From Streptomyces sp. MBT53 (GTDB taxonomy: Bacteria; Actinomycetota; Actinomycetes; Streptomycetales; Streptomycetaceae): DNA of 64,000 bases. The notes under the pieces are model-generated. The model worked only from the letters and a program-made list of their open reading frames with translations. It was not told where the DNA came from and did not search any database. The stretch spans positions 60,424 through 124,423 of the forward strand of contig NZ_JAEQAZ010000006.1 of assembly GCF_016654115.1 (NCBI RefSeq), read 5' to 3'. Shown piece by piece: positions 51,049 through 62,239 of the stretch. Numbering within the stretch: the stretch's first letter is position 1; every line of letters begins with the position of its first letter. The translations under genes were made by a program, and so were the position numbers.

Positions 51049-53200
51049 GGTTGCACTCGTCACCCCCAGCCAGCAGGAAGGCGTCCGTCGCGAGCAGGGC
51101 GTCCGCCACGTCCGGCAACGCGCAGCCCACGATGACGAAGTCGACGTCCAGGCCCGCCTTGGTGCGCTGGAACAGCAACTCGTTGATGGCGGGCCGGCAC
51201 ATGCCCCCGACCTCGCACAGATGGAACTCCACGCGCTGCGGGGCCGCCGCCATGACCTCGGCCAACACCCGGCGGAACTTGCCCAGTTCGGTCGCGTCGA
51301 TCACGCCGTGGCAGCTGACGTGCGCGGTGCCGCCGTCGAACGAGGTGCGCATCCGCAGCCGCATCGTGGCCGGCTCCAACTCGACGCGGACGCGCACCGG
51401 TTCGTCGCCGCGCGGCAGGACGACCGTCAGGTCCTTGCCGTCGAAGTTGTGGTACGGCTGGTCGTCGACCCACACCCGGGTCAGCTCCACCGAACCGGCC
51501 GGCAGCAGGTCCGGCGCCACCCGCAGCACCCGGCCCGGCAGGTCCTCCGGGCGCGGCTTGAAGTGCAGGGTGACCGGGTCGTCGCTGAGCAGCAGCCCGG
51601 TGTAGGCGGCCGACAGGTAGCACAGCTCCAGCGCGTGGTAACCGGCCATCGCGTGGCTGCCCTTGAGGCGCTCGGTGCCGAGCAGGTACGGGATGCCGTT
51701 CGCCAGCACGTTGAAGTAGACGCCGCCGTCCTGGTAGTCGAGGAAGAAGGCGTTGTAGAACGCCGCCGCCTCGCGCGCCAGCCGCAGCTGCTCCGGGTCG
51801 CCGGTGGTACCGGCCAGGATCAGATAGGCGAGGATCGCCTGCTCCTGCTGCCACCAGGCCTTGCGGTCGTGCCACACCATGCGGTGGATGCCGCTGTCCG
51901 GGTCGGGCTGCCGCTCGACCACGTCCAGCCAGCCGCCGCGCAGTCCGTCGCTGCCCACCGCCGGCATGATCTCGGCGATGCGTTCGGCGGTTGTGCCGTA
52001 CTCGGGCTTGTCGTGCAGGGACTTGATGCGGGTCAGGTTCCAGGCGATCTTCAGGTTGTGGCCGACGACCGCCCGGTCCTGCTGCCAGCCCCAGGTCCGG
52101 TCCGGACTCCAGTCGGCGTGGAACCGCTCCTGCACGAAGGGGCTGTTCGGCTCGTCCGGGAACCGCTCCACGATGGTGTCCGCGGTCTCCTCCAGGAGCG
52201 CGGCGAAGTCCGAACGGCCCGTCGCCAGAAAGGCGTTGATCAGATACGCCGGGGCGTGGTCGCCGACCGAGTTCCAGTTCTTGCGGGACCGGTTGCGGCC
52301 CAGCGAGTCGGCGTTCGGGTCCATGGTGATCGGGTCGAGGTGCGAGAAGAACCCGCCGCGCACGGGGTCGCGGAAGTACTTCTGGAACAGCTCGACCGTC
52401 CGGTCGATGTCCCGCAGGATCCGCGGGTCGCCGGTGACGCGGAAGGTCTGGGTGGGACCGGCGAGCGCGTAGATCTGCTCGTACATCGGGATCGCGTCGA
52501 AGTCGTCGCCGAACTCCGAGGCGAAGACCGGACGGTGGCCCGACGACGTGATGTCGATGCCGTGGTACCAGTAGGTGATCCCGTCGGCCGTGTCGTCCAC
52601 CCGCATGTGCTCGCGCAGATACTCGGTGCCGGCCTCGGCCGCCTCAAGGAAGCGGTCCTTGCCGGTCAGCAGATACGCGGTGGCCAGGCCGTAGACCAGC
52701 CGGGAGATGGTGTCGGTCTCCTGGCGTACGTCCGCGCCGGCGAAGTCCGGCAGATGGGTGCCGCTGAGCGTGAGATGGGTGCGGAACCCGCGCCAGTCGT
52801 AGACGCCGTCGGGGAAGTGGCCGCGCAGGTAGAAGTCGGCTATGGCGGCGGCCTGTTGGACCCACCAGTTCGGGTGCTCGAAGACGTACTGGCCGCGGGT
52901 CTCCTCCGGGAAGGTGATCTCCTTGGCCTCGAACCGGGAGCCGCCCTCCCACTCGTAGAGGATGCCGTACGCGAAGACGTAGCGGCCCTCGGCCAGCATG
53001 TCGACGGTGTCGGCGGTGGTGTCGCGGTAGTCGTCGCCGAGGTTGCGGACGATGCGCGAGACGGCGTTCGCGGGCAGGTGGACCGTGAACTCCCGTTCGT
53101 CCGAGGTGCGCAGGCCGAAGCGGCGGCCGGTCGGGCTGTAGTAGGTGATGTAGCCGGCGAGCGTGTCGGATTGGATGCGTCGTTGCGCAGGTGCACTCAT
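51041..53200 (-). CDS. AGE-type (N-acylglucosamine 2-epimerase-like) protein fused to a STAS domain
   Basis: A 719-residue multidomain protein. After an N-terminal beta region (about 1-105) comes an alpha/alpha-toroid of the AGE/glycoside type (about 110-530: LVYGLATAYLLTGKDRFLEA, VGHNLKIAWNLTRIKSL, AWWQQEQAILAYLILAG). A beta-sandwich-like segment follows (VDDQPYHNFDGKDLTVVLP), then a C-terminal STAS-like domain (VIDATELGKFRRVLAEVMA, VEFHLCEVGGMCRPAINELL). STAS domains are regulatory modules; joining one to a sugar epimerase fold is unusual. It starts one base after the glgX stop. Catalytic activity is not certain. Confidence 0.75.
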   Translation of the reverse strand: MSAPAQRRIQSDTLAGYITYYSPTGRRFGLRTSDEREFTVHLPANAVSRIVRNLGDDYRDTTADTVDMLAEGRYVFAYGILYEWEGGSRFEAKEITFPEETRGQYVFEHPNWWVQQAAAIADFYLRGHFPDGVYDWRGFRTHLTLSGTHLPDFAGADVRQETDTISRLVYGLATAYLLTGKDRFLEAAEAGTEYLREHMRVDDTADGITYWYHGIDITSSGHRPVFASEFGDDFDAIPMYEQIYALAGPTQTFRVTGDPRILRDIDRTVELFQKYFRDPVRGGFFSHLDPITMDPNADSLGRNRSRKNWNSVGDHAPAYLINAFLATGRSDFAALLEETADTIVERFPDEPNSPFVQERFHADWSPDRTWGWQQDRAVVGHNLKIAWNLTRIKSLHDKPEYGTTAERIAEIMPAVGSDGLRGGWLDVVERQPDPDSGIHRMVWHDRKAWWQQEQAILAYLILAGTTGDPEQLRLAREAAAFYNAFFLDYQDGGVYFNVLANGIPYLLGTERLKGSHAMAGYHALELCYLSAAYTGLLLSDDPVTLHFKPRPEDLPGRVLRVAPDLLPAGSVELTRVWVDDQPYHNFDGKDLTVVLPRGDEPVRVRVELEPATMRLRMRTSFDGGTAHVSCHGVIDATELGKFRRVLAEVMAAAPQRVEFHLCEVGGMCRPAINELLFQRTKAGLDVDFVIVGCALPDVADALLATDAFLLAGGDECNHE

Positions 53201-53201
53201 C

Positions 53202-55397
<2,196 letters not shown>

Positions 55398-55399
55398 CC

Positions 55400-56110
55400 T
55401 CAGGCGAGTGCGGCCCGGGCCGCGGTCGGAGTGTCGGCGCGGAGGCCGGTGAACAGTTCGTCCCAGGGCGGGGAGCCGGCGCCCGGCCCCACCTCGCTGC
55501 GCATCTCGAAGGTCACGCCCCGGGCGGCGGGCGAGTACAGCGCCTCGACACAGGCGTCCGCCACATGCGGGCGGGCCACCCGGCCGTCGCCGACATCGCC
55601 CTGCTCCAGGTGCAGATGACCGTGGCCGGGCTCGTCCGTCAGCCAGCCCGGACGGATCACCGTGTACGGCAGCCCCGAGGAGCGGACCGCGTTCTCGCCG
55701 GCCAGCCGCCAGTCCAGCATCCGGCCGTAGGCGTTCATCGGGTGGTCGCGGCGGGTCACATGGCGCTGGCTGACCAGCACGAAGTGCGGGCTCCCGGAGG
55801 CGGCGAGCAGGGCGTCCAGGACATGGCGGACCCCGGTGTGCAGGGTGGTCTCGGGGCTGTCGGGACCGGCGTCGTCGGTGCCCGGCTCCACGATGTAGAC
55901 GACCGCCGAACAGCCGTGCAGGGGCGTGCGGACGGTGGCGGGGGCGCGTACGTCGGCCGCGAAGAACTGCGCCTGCGGCGGATTGTGCCGCCGGGCGCGC
56001 TGAGTGCTGCGGCCGATGACCCGCACGCTCTCGCCGCGGGCGAGCAGCTGACGGGCGACGAGCCGGCCGACGCGGCCGGTTCCTCCTATGACTGCGATCG
56101 GGCTGTCCAT
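55400..56110 (-). CDS. NmrA-like / atypical SDR NAD(P)-binding protein
   Basis: A 236-residue Rossmann protein with the cofactor loop AVIGGTGRVGRLVARQLL and an Arg after strand 2 (VRVIGRSTQRARR), favouring NADP. The catalytic Tyr-Lys pair of classical SDRs is not evident (NAYGRMLDWRLAGENAV is the equivalent region), so it may be a sensor or atypical reductase. ATG has GGAG six bases upstream. It stops two bases before the glgX start. Confidence 0.82.
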   Translation of the reverse strand: MDSPIAVIGGTGRVGRLVARQLLARGESVRVIGRSTQRARRHNPPQAQFFAADVRAPATVRTPLHGCSAVVYIVEPGTDDAGPDSPETTLHTGVRHVLDALLAASGSPHFVLVSQRHVTRRDHPMNAYGRMLDWRLAGENAVRSSGLPYTVIRPGWLTDEPGHGHLHLEQGDVGDGRVARPHVADACVEALYSPAARGVTFEMRSEVGPGAGSPPWDELFTGLRADTPTAARAALA

Positions 56111-56169
56111 CGAGATCTCCACGGGGCTGCGGAAGAGCCGGAAGGGGCGGGGGAGTTGGCGGGGCGCGC

Positions 56170-57504
56170 TCAGATCCAGTGCAGGATGTCGTCGGAGCTG
56201 GTCAGATGGGTGCCGGTGGGCAGACCGGTGACGGCGGGCACCCGCAGCCGCGGATACACGCTCACCCCGGTCAGCCGGGTGCCGGGGCGCAGGTCGGCGG
56301 CCTCGCCGATCGCGGAGTGCAGCAGCCGGACCGGGTTGTCGCGCTCGGAGTGCACCCGCGCCAGCGGCCCGACGTACGAGTCGGTGATACGGGCGTACGG
56401 CCCGACGACGGCGCCGTCGCCGATCGCCGTCCGGCTCAGCCGGGCGCCCTCGTCCACGTCGACGCCGTCGCCGATGTCGCTGAACCGCAGCTTCACTCCG
56501 GGACCGATCTCGGCGTTGCGCCCGATGCGGACGGCGGGGCCGATGACGACACTGCCCTCGGAGATCTTCTGGGCCAGGGTGGTGCCGGTGACGCTGTCCT
56601 TGGTGCGCAGGCTGGACTCGTGGATCCAGTACCGCGGGTCGGTGCTGGTGGGTTCGCCCATGGCCCGGTTCATCCGGCGGTAGTGGCCGCCGAGTACGTC
56701 TCCGAGCGTGGCCAGGTAGTCGGGGATGCTGCCGAGGTCGCCGAGCCGGTCGATGGGGGCGACCGCGACCGGCAGCCCGCGCCCGACCAGCCAGGGCAGC
56801 AGGTCGCCGCCCCAGTCCAGGCGCTGCTGGGCGAGCCGGATCATCTCGGGGTTGCGTGCGGCCAGCCGTAATCGGCCGCAGTCGACCAGGTACATCCCGG
56901 CGTTGGTGGGCAGGGTGGTGCGGGAGCCGGGCAGCGAGGTCTCGGGGAAGACGCGGTGGACGCGGTCCAGGTCGGGCTTCTCCAGGAATCCCGCGACCAG
57001 TCCGTCCGAGGAGGTCTGCATGACGCCGTACTTGCCGGCGATCTCCTCGGGCGTACGGCCGACCGTGGCGACGGTCACGACGGCGTCGGCGGCGTCGTGC
57101 GTGTCGACCAGGGTGTCGAGGTCGAACTCGAAGACGGAGTCCACCGGCAGCACCAGGGCGCGGCTCGTCAGATCCCACTGTTCGAGGTTGTGCAGGGTGG
57201 CGGCGCCGGAGCCGACGTTGTAGCGGTCGAGCCGGGCGCGGGAGTAGTGGATCTCCACGCCGAACCGTTCGCCGTGGCCGAGCACGAGCTTGATCTGGCT
57301 GTGGTTCTCGGCGCCCTGGGCGATCACGTAGAAGCGGCGGATGCCCTGGTCACGGCAGGACTCGACGAGCCATTCGACGACGGAACGGCCGACGAACGGG
57401 ATGAGGGCCTTGCTGCGGATGTAGTCGGACGAGGCGAGGGTGAGCGGCTTGGCGCGTTCGCCCCGGCCTCCCGCCAGGATGATGCCTAACGTCTCGTCCC
57501 CCAT
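56170..57504 (-). CDS. Sugar nucleotidyltransferase with C-terminal left-handed beta-helix
   Basis: A 444-residue protein related to GlgC and mannose-1-phosphate guanylyltransferases. The NTP-binding signature is GIILAGGRGERAKPLT with SKALIPFVGR; an Asp of LVLPVDSVFEF would bind metal. From about residue 310, hexapeptide repeats (VVIGPAVRIGRNAEIGPGV, GAVVGPYARITDS) form the beta-helix. It lacks the GlgC allosteric N-terminus, so product sugar is unknown. It leads the five-gene operon. Codons 6 and 212 are TTA (57487-57489 and 56869-56871), indicating strong bldA dependence. Confidence 0.87.
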   Translation of the reverse strand: MGDETLGIILAGGRGERAKPLTLASSDYIRSKALIPFVGRSVVEWLVESCRDQGIRRFYVIAQGAENHSQIKLVLGHGERFGVEIHYSRARLDRYNVGSGAATLHNLEQWDLTSRALVLPVDSVFEFDLDTLVDTHDAADAVVTVATVGRTPEEIAGKYGVMQTSSDGLVAGFLEKPDLDRVHRVFPETSLPGSRTTLPTNAGMYLVDCGRLRLAARNPEMIRLAQQRLDWGGDLLPWLVGRGLPVAVAPIDRLGDLGSIPDYLATLGDVLGGHYRRMNRAMGEPTSTDPRYWIHESSLRTKDSVTGTTLAQKISEGSVVIGPAVRIGRNAEIGPGVKLRFSDIGDGVDVDEGARLSRTAIGDGAVVGPYARITDSYVGPLARVHSERDNPVRLLHSAIGEAADLRPGTRLTGVSVYPRLRVPAVTGLPTGTHLTSSDDILHWI

Positions 57505-57543
57505 GACAGTCCTGCCTCCTCGGCTGACAAATCAACGCTCTTC

Positions 57544-57575
57544 AGTCAACTCGTGCTGTCATGTCTAGTCAAGTA
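57544..57575 (-). promoter_or_regulatory. Direct-repeat element TACTTGACT-N16-GTTGACT upstream of nucleotidyltransferase operon
   Basis: On the minus strand TACTTGACT (complement of 57567-57575) and GTTGACT (complement of 57544-57550) are separated by 16 bases, exactly as upstream of the 50-residue peptide gene (43559-43590). GTCAGCCG follows 15 bases later, against GTCATCCG after 14 bases at the peptide gene. The distance to the start codon is 39 bases here and 46 there. The region immediately upstream is an AT-rich tract (57575-57595). Confidence 0.65.
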
Positions 57576-57606
57576 AAAAGTAAAACAAGGGAGTTGGCAA
57601 AAACGC

Positions 57607-57644
57607 GCATCAGCCCCGGTCGACCTCTCGACCAGGGCTGATGC
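57607..57644. terminator. Stem-loop terminator between operon promoter and flippase-like gene
   Basis: GCATCAGCCC (57607-57616) pairs with GGGCTGATGC (57635-57644), with an inner GGTCGA/TCGACC pair. On the minus strand it follows the stop of the flippase-like gene by about 34 bases, so it ends that transcript and insulates the next promoter. Confidence 0.7.
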
Positions 57645-57677
57645 TTCTTTACAGGGATGTCAGATCGGAGTCGTGAA

Positions 57678-58610
57678 TCAGATGACTCTCAGCCGGACCA
57701 GCGCGCCGAGCGTCAACGCGCCCGGAATGATGGGGATCCAGACCGTGATGATCCGGTACGCCAGCACCACCGCCGTGGCCACCGCGACCGGACCGCCCGC
57801 CGCGACCAGCGCCACGATCAGCGCGGCCTCCACCGAGCCGATCCCGCCCGGTGTGGGCACCAGCGCGACGGCGACCGTCGCCGCGAGATAGGCGAGTGCC
57901 ATCTGTGCGGGCGGCACCGGCAGATTCAACGCCTGCCCCACGGCCACCAGTCCGGCCGCCTGGAGCGCGGGGAAGGCCAGCGAACCGCCCCACAGCGCCA
58001 GCGCCCGGGCCGGCCGCGTGTGCACGGAACGCGCCTCACTCAACGCCGTACGGAGGAACGACAGGATGGCCGTCCGCAGGCGGCGCACCAGAACGAGCAC
58101 CACGACCGCCACCCCCAGCACGGCCCCGATGATCAGCAGCAACGGGCCAAGTGCCCCCGCCGGAAGGAGAGTTCCGAGGCGCAGGGCGTCCGGGAAGGCG
58201 ATCAGCAGACCGGTGAGCAGGGTCAGCCGGGCTATCGACTCGGCGAGCAGGAACAGCGCCAGCGCGGCCGACGAACGGGCCAGCGGCAGCCCGCACACCG
58301 TGAGGAAGCGCAGGTTCACCGCGCCCGCGCCAAGTCCCGTGGGCAGCAGGTGATTCGCGGCGCCCGCCGCGAACTGCGTGGCCAACAGCCGCCGCGCGGG
58401 CAGCCGTTCGACGACGGCACCCTGCCGGGTGAACGCGGCGGCGACCCAGGTCAGACAGGTGGCACCGGCCGCCGCCACCAGCCAGGGCCACTCCGCCGAC
58501 CGCAGCTGGCCGAAGCCCGCGACGAGGACGGACCGGTGCTGGACGGCGACGACGGCGACCAGGAGCAGTGGAAGCAGGCACAGGATCTGCCGGACGCGGA
58601 TGTGTCTCAC
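57678..58610 (-). CDS. Lysylphosphatidylglycerol synthase/flippase-like membrane protein (UPF0104 type)
   Basis: A 310-residue polytopic membrane protein with about eight hydrophobic segments, e.g. ILCLLPLLLVAVVAV and LAYLAATVAVALVPTPGGIG. The VPTPGGIGSVEAALIVALVA motif is the hallmark of the flippase domain of MprF and its stand-alone UPF0104 relatives. It lacks the MprF synthase domain. The start is uncertain: GTG at the complement of 58608-58610 is used, but GTG 24 bases upstream is also in frame. It is divergent from the SoxR-box ABC exporter. Confidence 0.78.
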   Translation of the reverse strand: MRHIRVRQILCLLPLLLVAVVAVQHRSVLVAGFGQLRSAEWPWLVAAAGATCLTWVAAAFTRQGAVVERLPARRLLATQFAAGAANHLLPTGLGAGAVNLRFLTVCGLPLARSSAALALFLLAESIARLTLLTGLLIAFPDALRLGTLLPAGALGPLLLIIGAVLGVAVVVLVLVRRLRTAILSFLRTALSEARSVHTRPARALALWGGSLAFPALQAAGLVAVGQALNLPVPPAQMALAYLAATVAVALVPTPGGIGSVEAALIVALVAAGGPVAVATAVVLAYRIITVWIPIIPGALTLGALVRLRVI

Positions 58611-58716
58611 ACCACTGGAGGTTCTCCGCGTCACGACAACTGCGGGTTGCGGCAGCACGGACAGTTCCTTACGCGAGGCCTTACACGTGTCCTCGCGCGG
58701 GGATCCGACGGATACG

Positions 58717-58747
58717 TTGACCTCAACGCCGCTTGAGGTCCTACGGT
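58717..58747 (+). promoter_or_regulatory. SoxR-type promoter: SoxR box between -35 and -10 with 19-bp spacer
   Basis: -35 TTGACC (58717-58722), spacer of 19 bases, -10 TACGGT (58742-58747). The spacer carries the inverted repeat CCTCAA-N6-TTGAGG, extended to GACCTCAA/TTGAGGTC (58719-58726 and 58733-58740). This matches the known SoxR site (CCTCAAG...CTTGAGG) and the long spacer typical of MerR-family activated promoters. The predicted transcription start, about seven bases after the -10, falls on or next to the ATG at 58755. Confidence 0.88.
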
Positions 58748-58754
58748 CTCCCCC

Positions 58755-60635
58755 ATGAGCATGGAGAGCACGGCCTGGACCCAACTGCACAGCGTCATGA
58801 CCGCGGAACAGGAGCGCCGGCCGCTGGCCCGCGCCACACTGCGCCGCATCGCCGAATTCGCGCGCCCGCACCGCCGCCCGATCGCCCGCTTCGTCCTGCT
58901 CGGGGTGCTGACCGCCCTGCTCGCCGTCGCGACCCCCGTACTGGCCGGACATGTCGTCGACGCGATCGTGTCGGGCGGCGACGACGGCACCGTCGTACGC
59001 CTCGCCCTGCTCATCGCCCTGATCGCGGTCGCGGAAGCGGCGCTCGGCATTCTGGGCCGGCGCCTTTCCTCCGCGCTCGGGGAAGGACTCATCCTCGATC
59101 TGCGGACAGCCGTCTTCGATCATGTGCAGCGCATGCCGGTCGCGTTCTTCACACGTACCCGTACGGGAGCGCTCGTCTCCCGACTCAACAACGACGTCAT
59201 CGGCGCCCAGCGGGCGTTCAGCAACACGCTCTCCGGAGTGGTGTCCAACGTGGTGACGCTGCTGCTCACCCTGGCCGTCATGCTCACCCTGTCCTGGCAG
59301 ATCACCCTGCTCGCCCTCGTCCTTCTCCCGGTGTTCGTGATCCCGGCCCGCCGGATGGGCAGCCGCATGGCCCGCATGCAGCGCGAGGCGGCGACCCTGA
59401 ACGCGGCGATGAGCACCCGTATGACCGAACGCTTCTCCGCCCCCGGCGCCACCCTCGTCAAACTCTTCGGCCGCCCCGAGGAGGAGTCCGTGGAATTCGC
59501 CGAGCGCGCGAGCCGGGTCCGCGACATCGGCGTCCGCACGGCCACCGCCCAGTCGGTGTTCATCACCTCCCTGACCCTGGTCTCCGCCCTGGCCCTCGCC
59601 CTCGTCTACGGCCTCGGCGGCTGGTTCGCCCTGCACGGCACCCTGGAGCCCGGCGCGGTCGTGTCGTTGGCGCTCCTCCTCACCCGCCTCTACGCCCCGC
59701 TCACCGCGCTCGCCGGAGCCCGCGTCGAGGTGATGAGCGCTCTGGTCAGCTTCGAGCGCGTCTTCGAGGTACTGGACCTGAAACCGCTGATCGAGGACAA
59801 ACCCGACGCCCGCGAGGTCCCCGAGGGCCCCGTCGCGGTCGAGTTCGACGAGGTCCGCTTCGCCTACCCCTCCGCGGACAAGGTCTCCCTCGCCTCACTC
59901 GAAGAGGTCGCCTCCCTCGACACCCGCGGCGGCGCCGAGGTCCTGCACGGCATCACCTTCCGCGCCGAACCCGGCCAGACCATCGCCCTCGTCGGCTCCT
60001 CCGGCGCCGGCAAGTCGACCATCGCCCAACTCCTGCCCCGCCTCTACGACGTCGACGAAGGCGCCGTCCGCATCGGCGGCATCGACGTCCGCGACCTCAC
60101 CGCCGCCTCCCTGCGGGCCACCCTCGGCATGGTCACCCAGGACGGCCACCTCTTCCACGACTCGGTCCGCGCCAACCTCCTGTTGGCCCAACCCGCCGCC
60201 ACCGAGGACGAGTTGTGGGACGCGCTGAGCCGCTCCCGCCTCGACGATCTCGTACGGTCCCTGCCCGACGGCCTGGACACCGTCGTGGGCGAACGCGGCT
60301 ACCGCCTCTCCGGAGGCGAACGCCAACGCCTCACCATCGCCCGCCTGTTGCTGGCCCGCCAGCGCGTCGTCATCCTCGACGAGGCGACCGCGCATCTGGA
60401 CAACACGTCGGAGGCGGCTGTGCAGGAGGCGCTGACGGAGGCACTCCAGGGCCGTACGGCCGTGGTGATCGCCCACCGGCTGTCCACCGTGCGCTCCGCC
60501 GACCAGATCCTGGTCGTCGAAGCGGGCCGCGTCGTGGAACGCGGCCCGCACGACCAACTCCTCGCCGCCGGTGGGCGATACGCCGAGCTGTACCGCACGC
60601 AGTTCGAGAAGCAGCAGCCGGAGACGGTCGCCTGA
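58755..60635 (+). CDS. ABC exporter (MsbA/multidrug type), likely SoxR-activated
   Basis: A 626-residue half-transporter: six hydrophobic helices (residues about 40-330), then an NBD with Walker A GSSGAGKST, Q-loop MVTQDGHLF, signature LSGGERQRL, Walker B RVVILDEATAHLD and switch His in VIAHRLSTV. It should dimerise and export a hydrophobic compound. Its promoter holds a SoxR box, and S. coelicolor SoxR is known to control an ABC transporter gene, so this is a good candidate for the orthologous function: export of a redox-active pigment or antibiotic. ATG lies at the predicted transcript start, suggesting leaderless translation. Confidence 0.93.
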   Translation: MSMESTAWTQLHSVMTAEQERRPLARATLRRIAEFARPHRRPIARFVLLGVLTALLAVATPVLAGHVVDAIVSGGDDGTVVRLALLIALIAVAEAALGILGRRLSSALGEGLILDLRTAVFDHVQRMPVAFFTRTRTGALVSRLNNDVIGAQRAFSNTLSGVVSNVVTLLLTLAVMLTLSWQITLLALVLLPVFVIPARRMGSRMARMQREAATLNAAMSTRMTERFSAPGATLVKLFGRPEEESVEFAERASRVRDIGVRTATAQSVFITSLTLVSALALALVYGLGGWFALHGTLEPGAVVSLALLLTRLYAPLTALAGARVEVMSALVSFERVFEVLDLKPLIEDKPDAREVPEGPVAVEFDEVRFAYPSADKVSLASLEEVASLDTRGGAEVLHGITFRAEPGQTIALVGSSGAGKSTIAQLLPRLYDVDEGAVRIGGIDVRDLTAASLRATLGMVTQDGHLFHDSVRANLLLAQPAATEDELWDALSRSRLDDLVRSLPDGLDTVVGERGYRLSGGERQRLTIARLLLARQRVVILDEATAHLDNTSEAAVQEALTEALQGRTAVVIAHRLSTVRSADQILVVEAGRVVERGPHDQLLAAGGRYAELYRTQFEKQQPETVA

Positions 60636-60666
60636 CGATTCGTCAGGTTTCCGGGGTGGGGTAGGT

Positions 60667-60696
60667 CGGGAATCCCGGAGTGGGTCGGGAATCCCG
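60667..60696. repeat. Tandem hairpin repeat between convergent genes
   Basis: CGGGAATCCCG occurs at 60667-60677 and again at 60686-60696, a 19-base tandem unit with GTCGGGAATCCCG shared. Each unit is an 11-base palindrome. It lies between the ABC exporter stop and the NCS1 permease stop and may work as a weak double terminator. Confidence 0.6.
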
Positions 60697-60700
60697 AGTG

Positions 60701-62152
60701 TCAGGGCTCGCGGTGCTCGTGCGCGGCCTTTTCCAGGTCTACTGCCTCCGCCTCCGCCACCCGGATCTCGGCCTCCACATCGATCGAGCGGCTGAGCCAC
60801 CAGTACAGCAGCCCGGCGACCGGCAGGCCGACGAACAGGGAGAGGTCGGCGCCGTCCATGGCGTGGGCGATCGGGCCGACGTAGAGCGTGCCGACGGAGA
60901 AGAACGGCACCATCACACCGAAGCCCACCAGGTAGGAGATGATCCCGTGCCAGCCCCAACGGCCGTAGATGCCGTGCGGGTTGAAGATCTCGGCGATGGC
61001 GTAGTGACCGCGGCGCACCACGTAGTAGTCCATCAGGTTGACCGCGGTCCACGGGATGAACAGATAGAGCACCAGCAGCAGGAAGTTGTTGAAGTTGGTG
61101 AGGAAGTCGGAGGTCGCGGCGAATGCGCCGATCAGCGAGAGCGCGGCGGTCAGCCCGATCGTCAACGCCCTTACGCTCACGGTGGGTTGGACCTTCTTGA
61201 GCGAGTCGATCGCGCTGATCAGGGTCAGCGAACCGCCGTACATGTTCAGCGCGGTGACGGAGACCAGGCCGAGCGTCGCGAAGAGGAGGACGATCGCGCC
61301 GAAGCCGCTGAACACCTTGTCGCCCGCCGCGTTGATCGAGCGGATCGTGTCGAAGTCCTTGCCCGCCCAGGCCGCGAGCAGCGCGCCCAGCGTCATCAGC
61401 CAGACCCCGCCGAGGGCCGAGCCGAAGTAGGTCCAGTAGAAGGTCTTGCGGACGGTCACGTCCGGCGGAAGGTAGCGCGAGTAGTCCGAGACGTAGATCG
61501 CCCAGCTGATCTGATAGCCGGCGACCACACCGAACTGCGCCAGGAACGGCGTCCAGGAGAAACCGCCGAGGTCGAAGGAGCCCGCCGGGTAGTGCAGGGT
61601 CGCCAGCACACCCACGGTGAAGATCCCGAAGACGACCAGGAAGGAGTACGTCAGGAACTGCTCCGCCTTGTGGATGACGTCGTAGCCCACCAGCGCGATC
61701 ACGAAGCCGATCACGGTGACCACGGCCACCCACATCTTGGTGTTGCCGTGCACCGTGGTGTGCAGGGCCTCACCGGCCAGGATCGTGTTGAAGACGTTGA
61801 AGCCCGCGTACTGGACATAGGCGAACAGCCAGACCAACAGGGCGCCCACGTAGCCGAATTGGGGTCTCGACTGGATCATCTGCGGCAGCCCGAGCTGCGG
61901 GCCCTGGGCCGAGTGGAAGGCCATGAAGAAGGTACCGAGCAGGGTGCCGGCGACGATCGCGATGAGCGACCAGATGAGGTTGCCGCCCTCGGTGATGCTG
62001 ATCAGACCGACCGCCAGCGTGGCGATCTGCGCGTTCGACATGAACCACAGGGGGCCGAGGTGCCACAGCTTGCCGTGGCGCTCGTCCAGGGGGACGTAGT
62101 CGATGGAACGTATCTCCAGCCCCGACACCCGGGGCTCTGATGCGGTGGTCAC
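60701..62152 (-). CDS. NCS1 family permease (cytosine/purine/allantoin-type)
   Basis: A 483-residue transporter with about 12 hydrophobic segments: WFMSNAQIATLAVGLISI in TM1, AQGPQLGLPQMIQSRPQFGY as the NCS1 substrate-site signature, and SDYSRYLPP after TM6. This fits cation-coupled uptake of cytosine, purines, hydantoins or pyridoxine-like compounds; the ligand is unclear. GTG 62152 has GGAGG four bases upstream. It is divergent from panD across about 250 bases with a candidate operator. Confidence 0.9.
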   Translation of the reverse strand: MTTASEPRVSGLEIRSIDYVPLDERHGKLWHLGPLWFMSNAQIATLAVGLISITEGGNLIWSLIAIVAGTLLGTFFMAFHSAQGPQLGLPQMIQSRPQFGYVGALLVWLFAYVQYAGFNVFNTILAGEALHTTVHGNTKMWVAVVTVIGFVIALVGYDVIHKAEQFLTYSFLVVFGIFTVGVLATLHYPAGSFDLGGFSWTPFLAQFGVVAGYQISWAIYVSDYSRYLPPDVTVRKTFYWTYFGSALGGVWLMTLGALLAAWAGKDFDTIRSINAAGDKVFSGFGAIVLLFATLGLVSVTALNMYGGSLTLISAIDSLKKVQPTVSVRALTIGLTAALSLIGAFAATSDFLTNFNNFLLLVLYLFIPWTAVNLMDYYVVRRGHYAIAEIFNPHGIYGRWGWHGIISYLVGFGVMVPFFSVGTLYVGPIAHAMDGADLSLFVGLPVAGLLYWWLSRSIDVEAEIRVAEAEAVDLEKAAHEHREP

Positions 62153-62239
62153 GGTGCCTCCAGGGTGCTGATCAGGCCTGTGTGGCCACATTCATCCCCC
62201 GCACGGGTCCCGGCAACCGCAACCGAAACTGTGAACCAC

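Noticed and set aside
49778..51063. Intact IS701 insertion sequence
   Set aside because: No terminal inverted repeats or target duplication visible; the nearby 20-bp hairpin is a single terminator downstream, without a matching copy at the other end.
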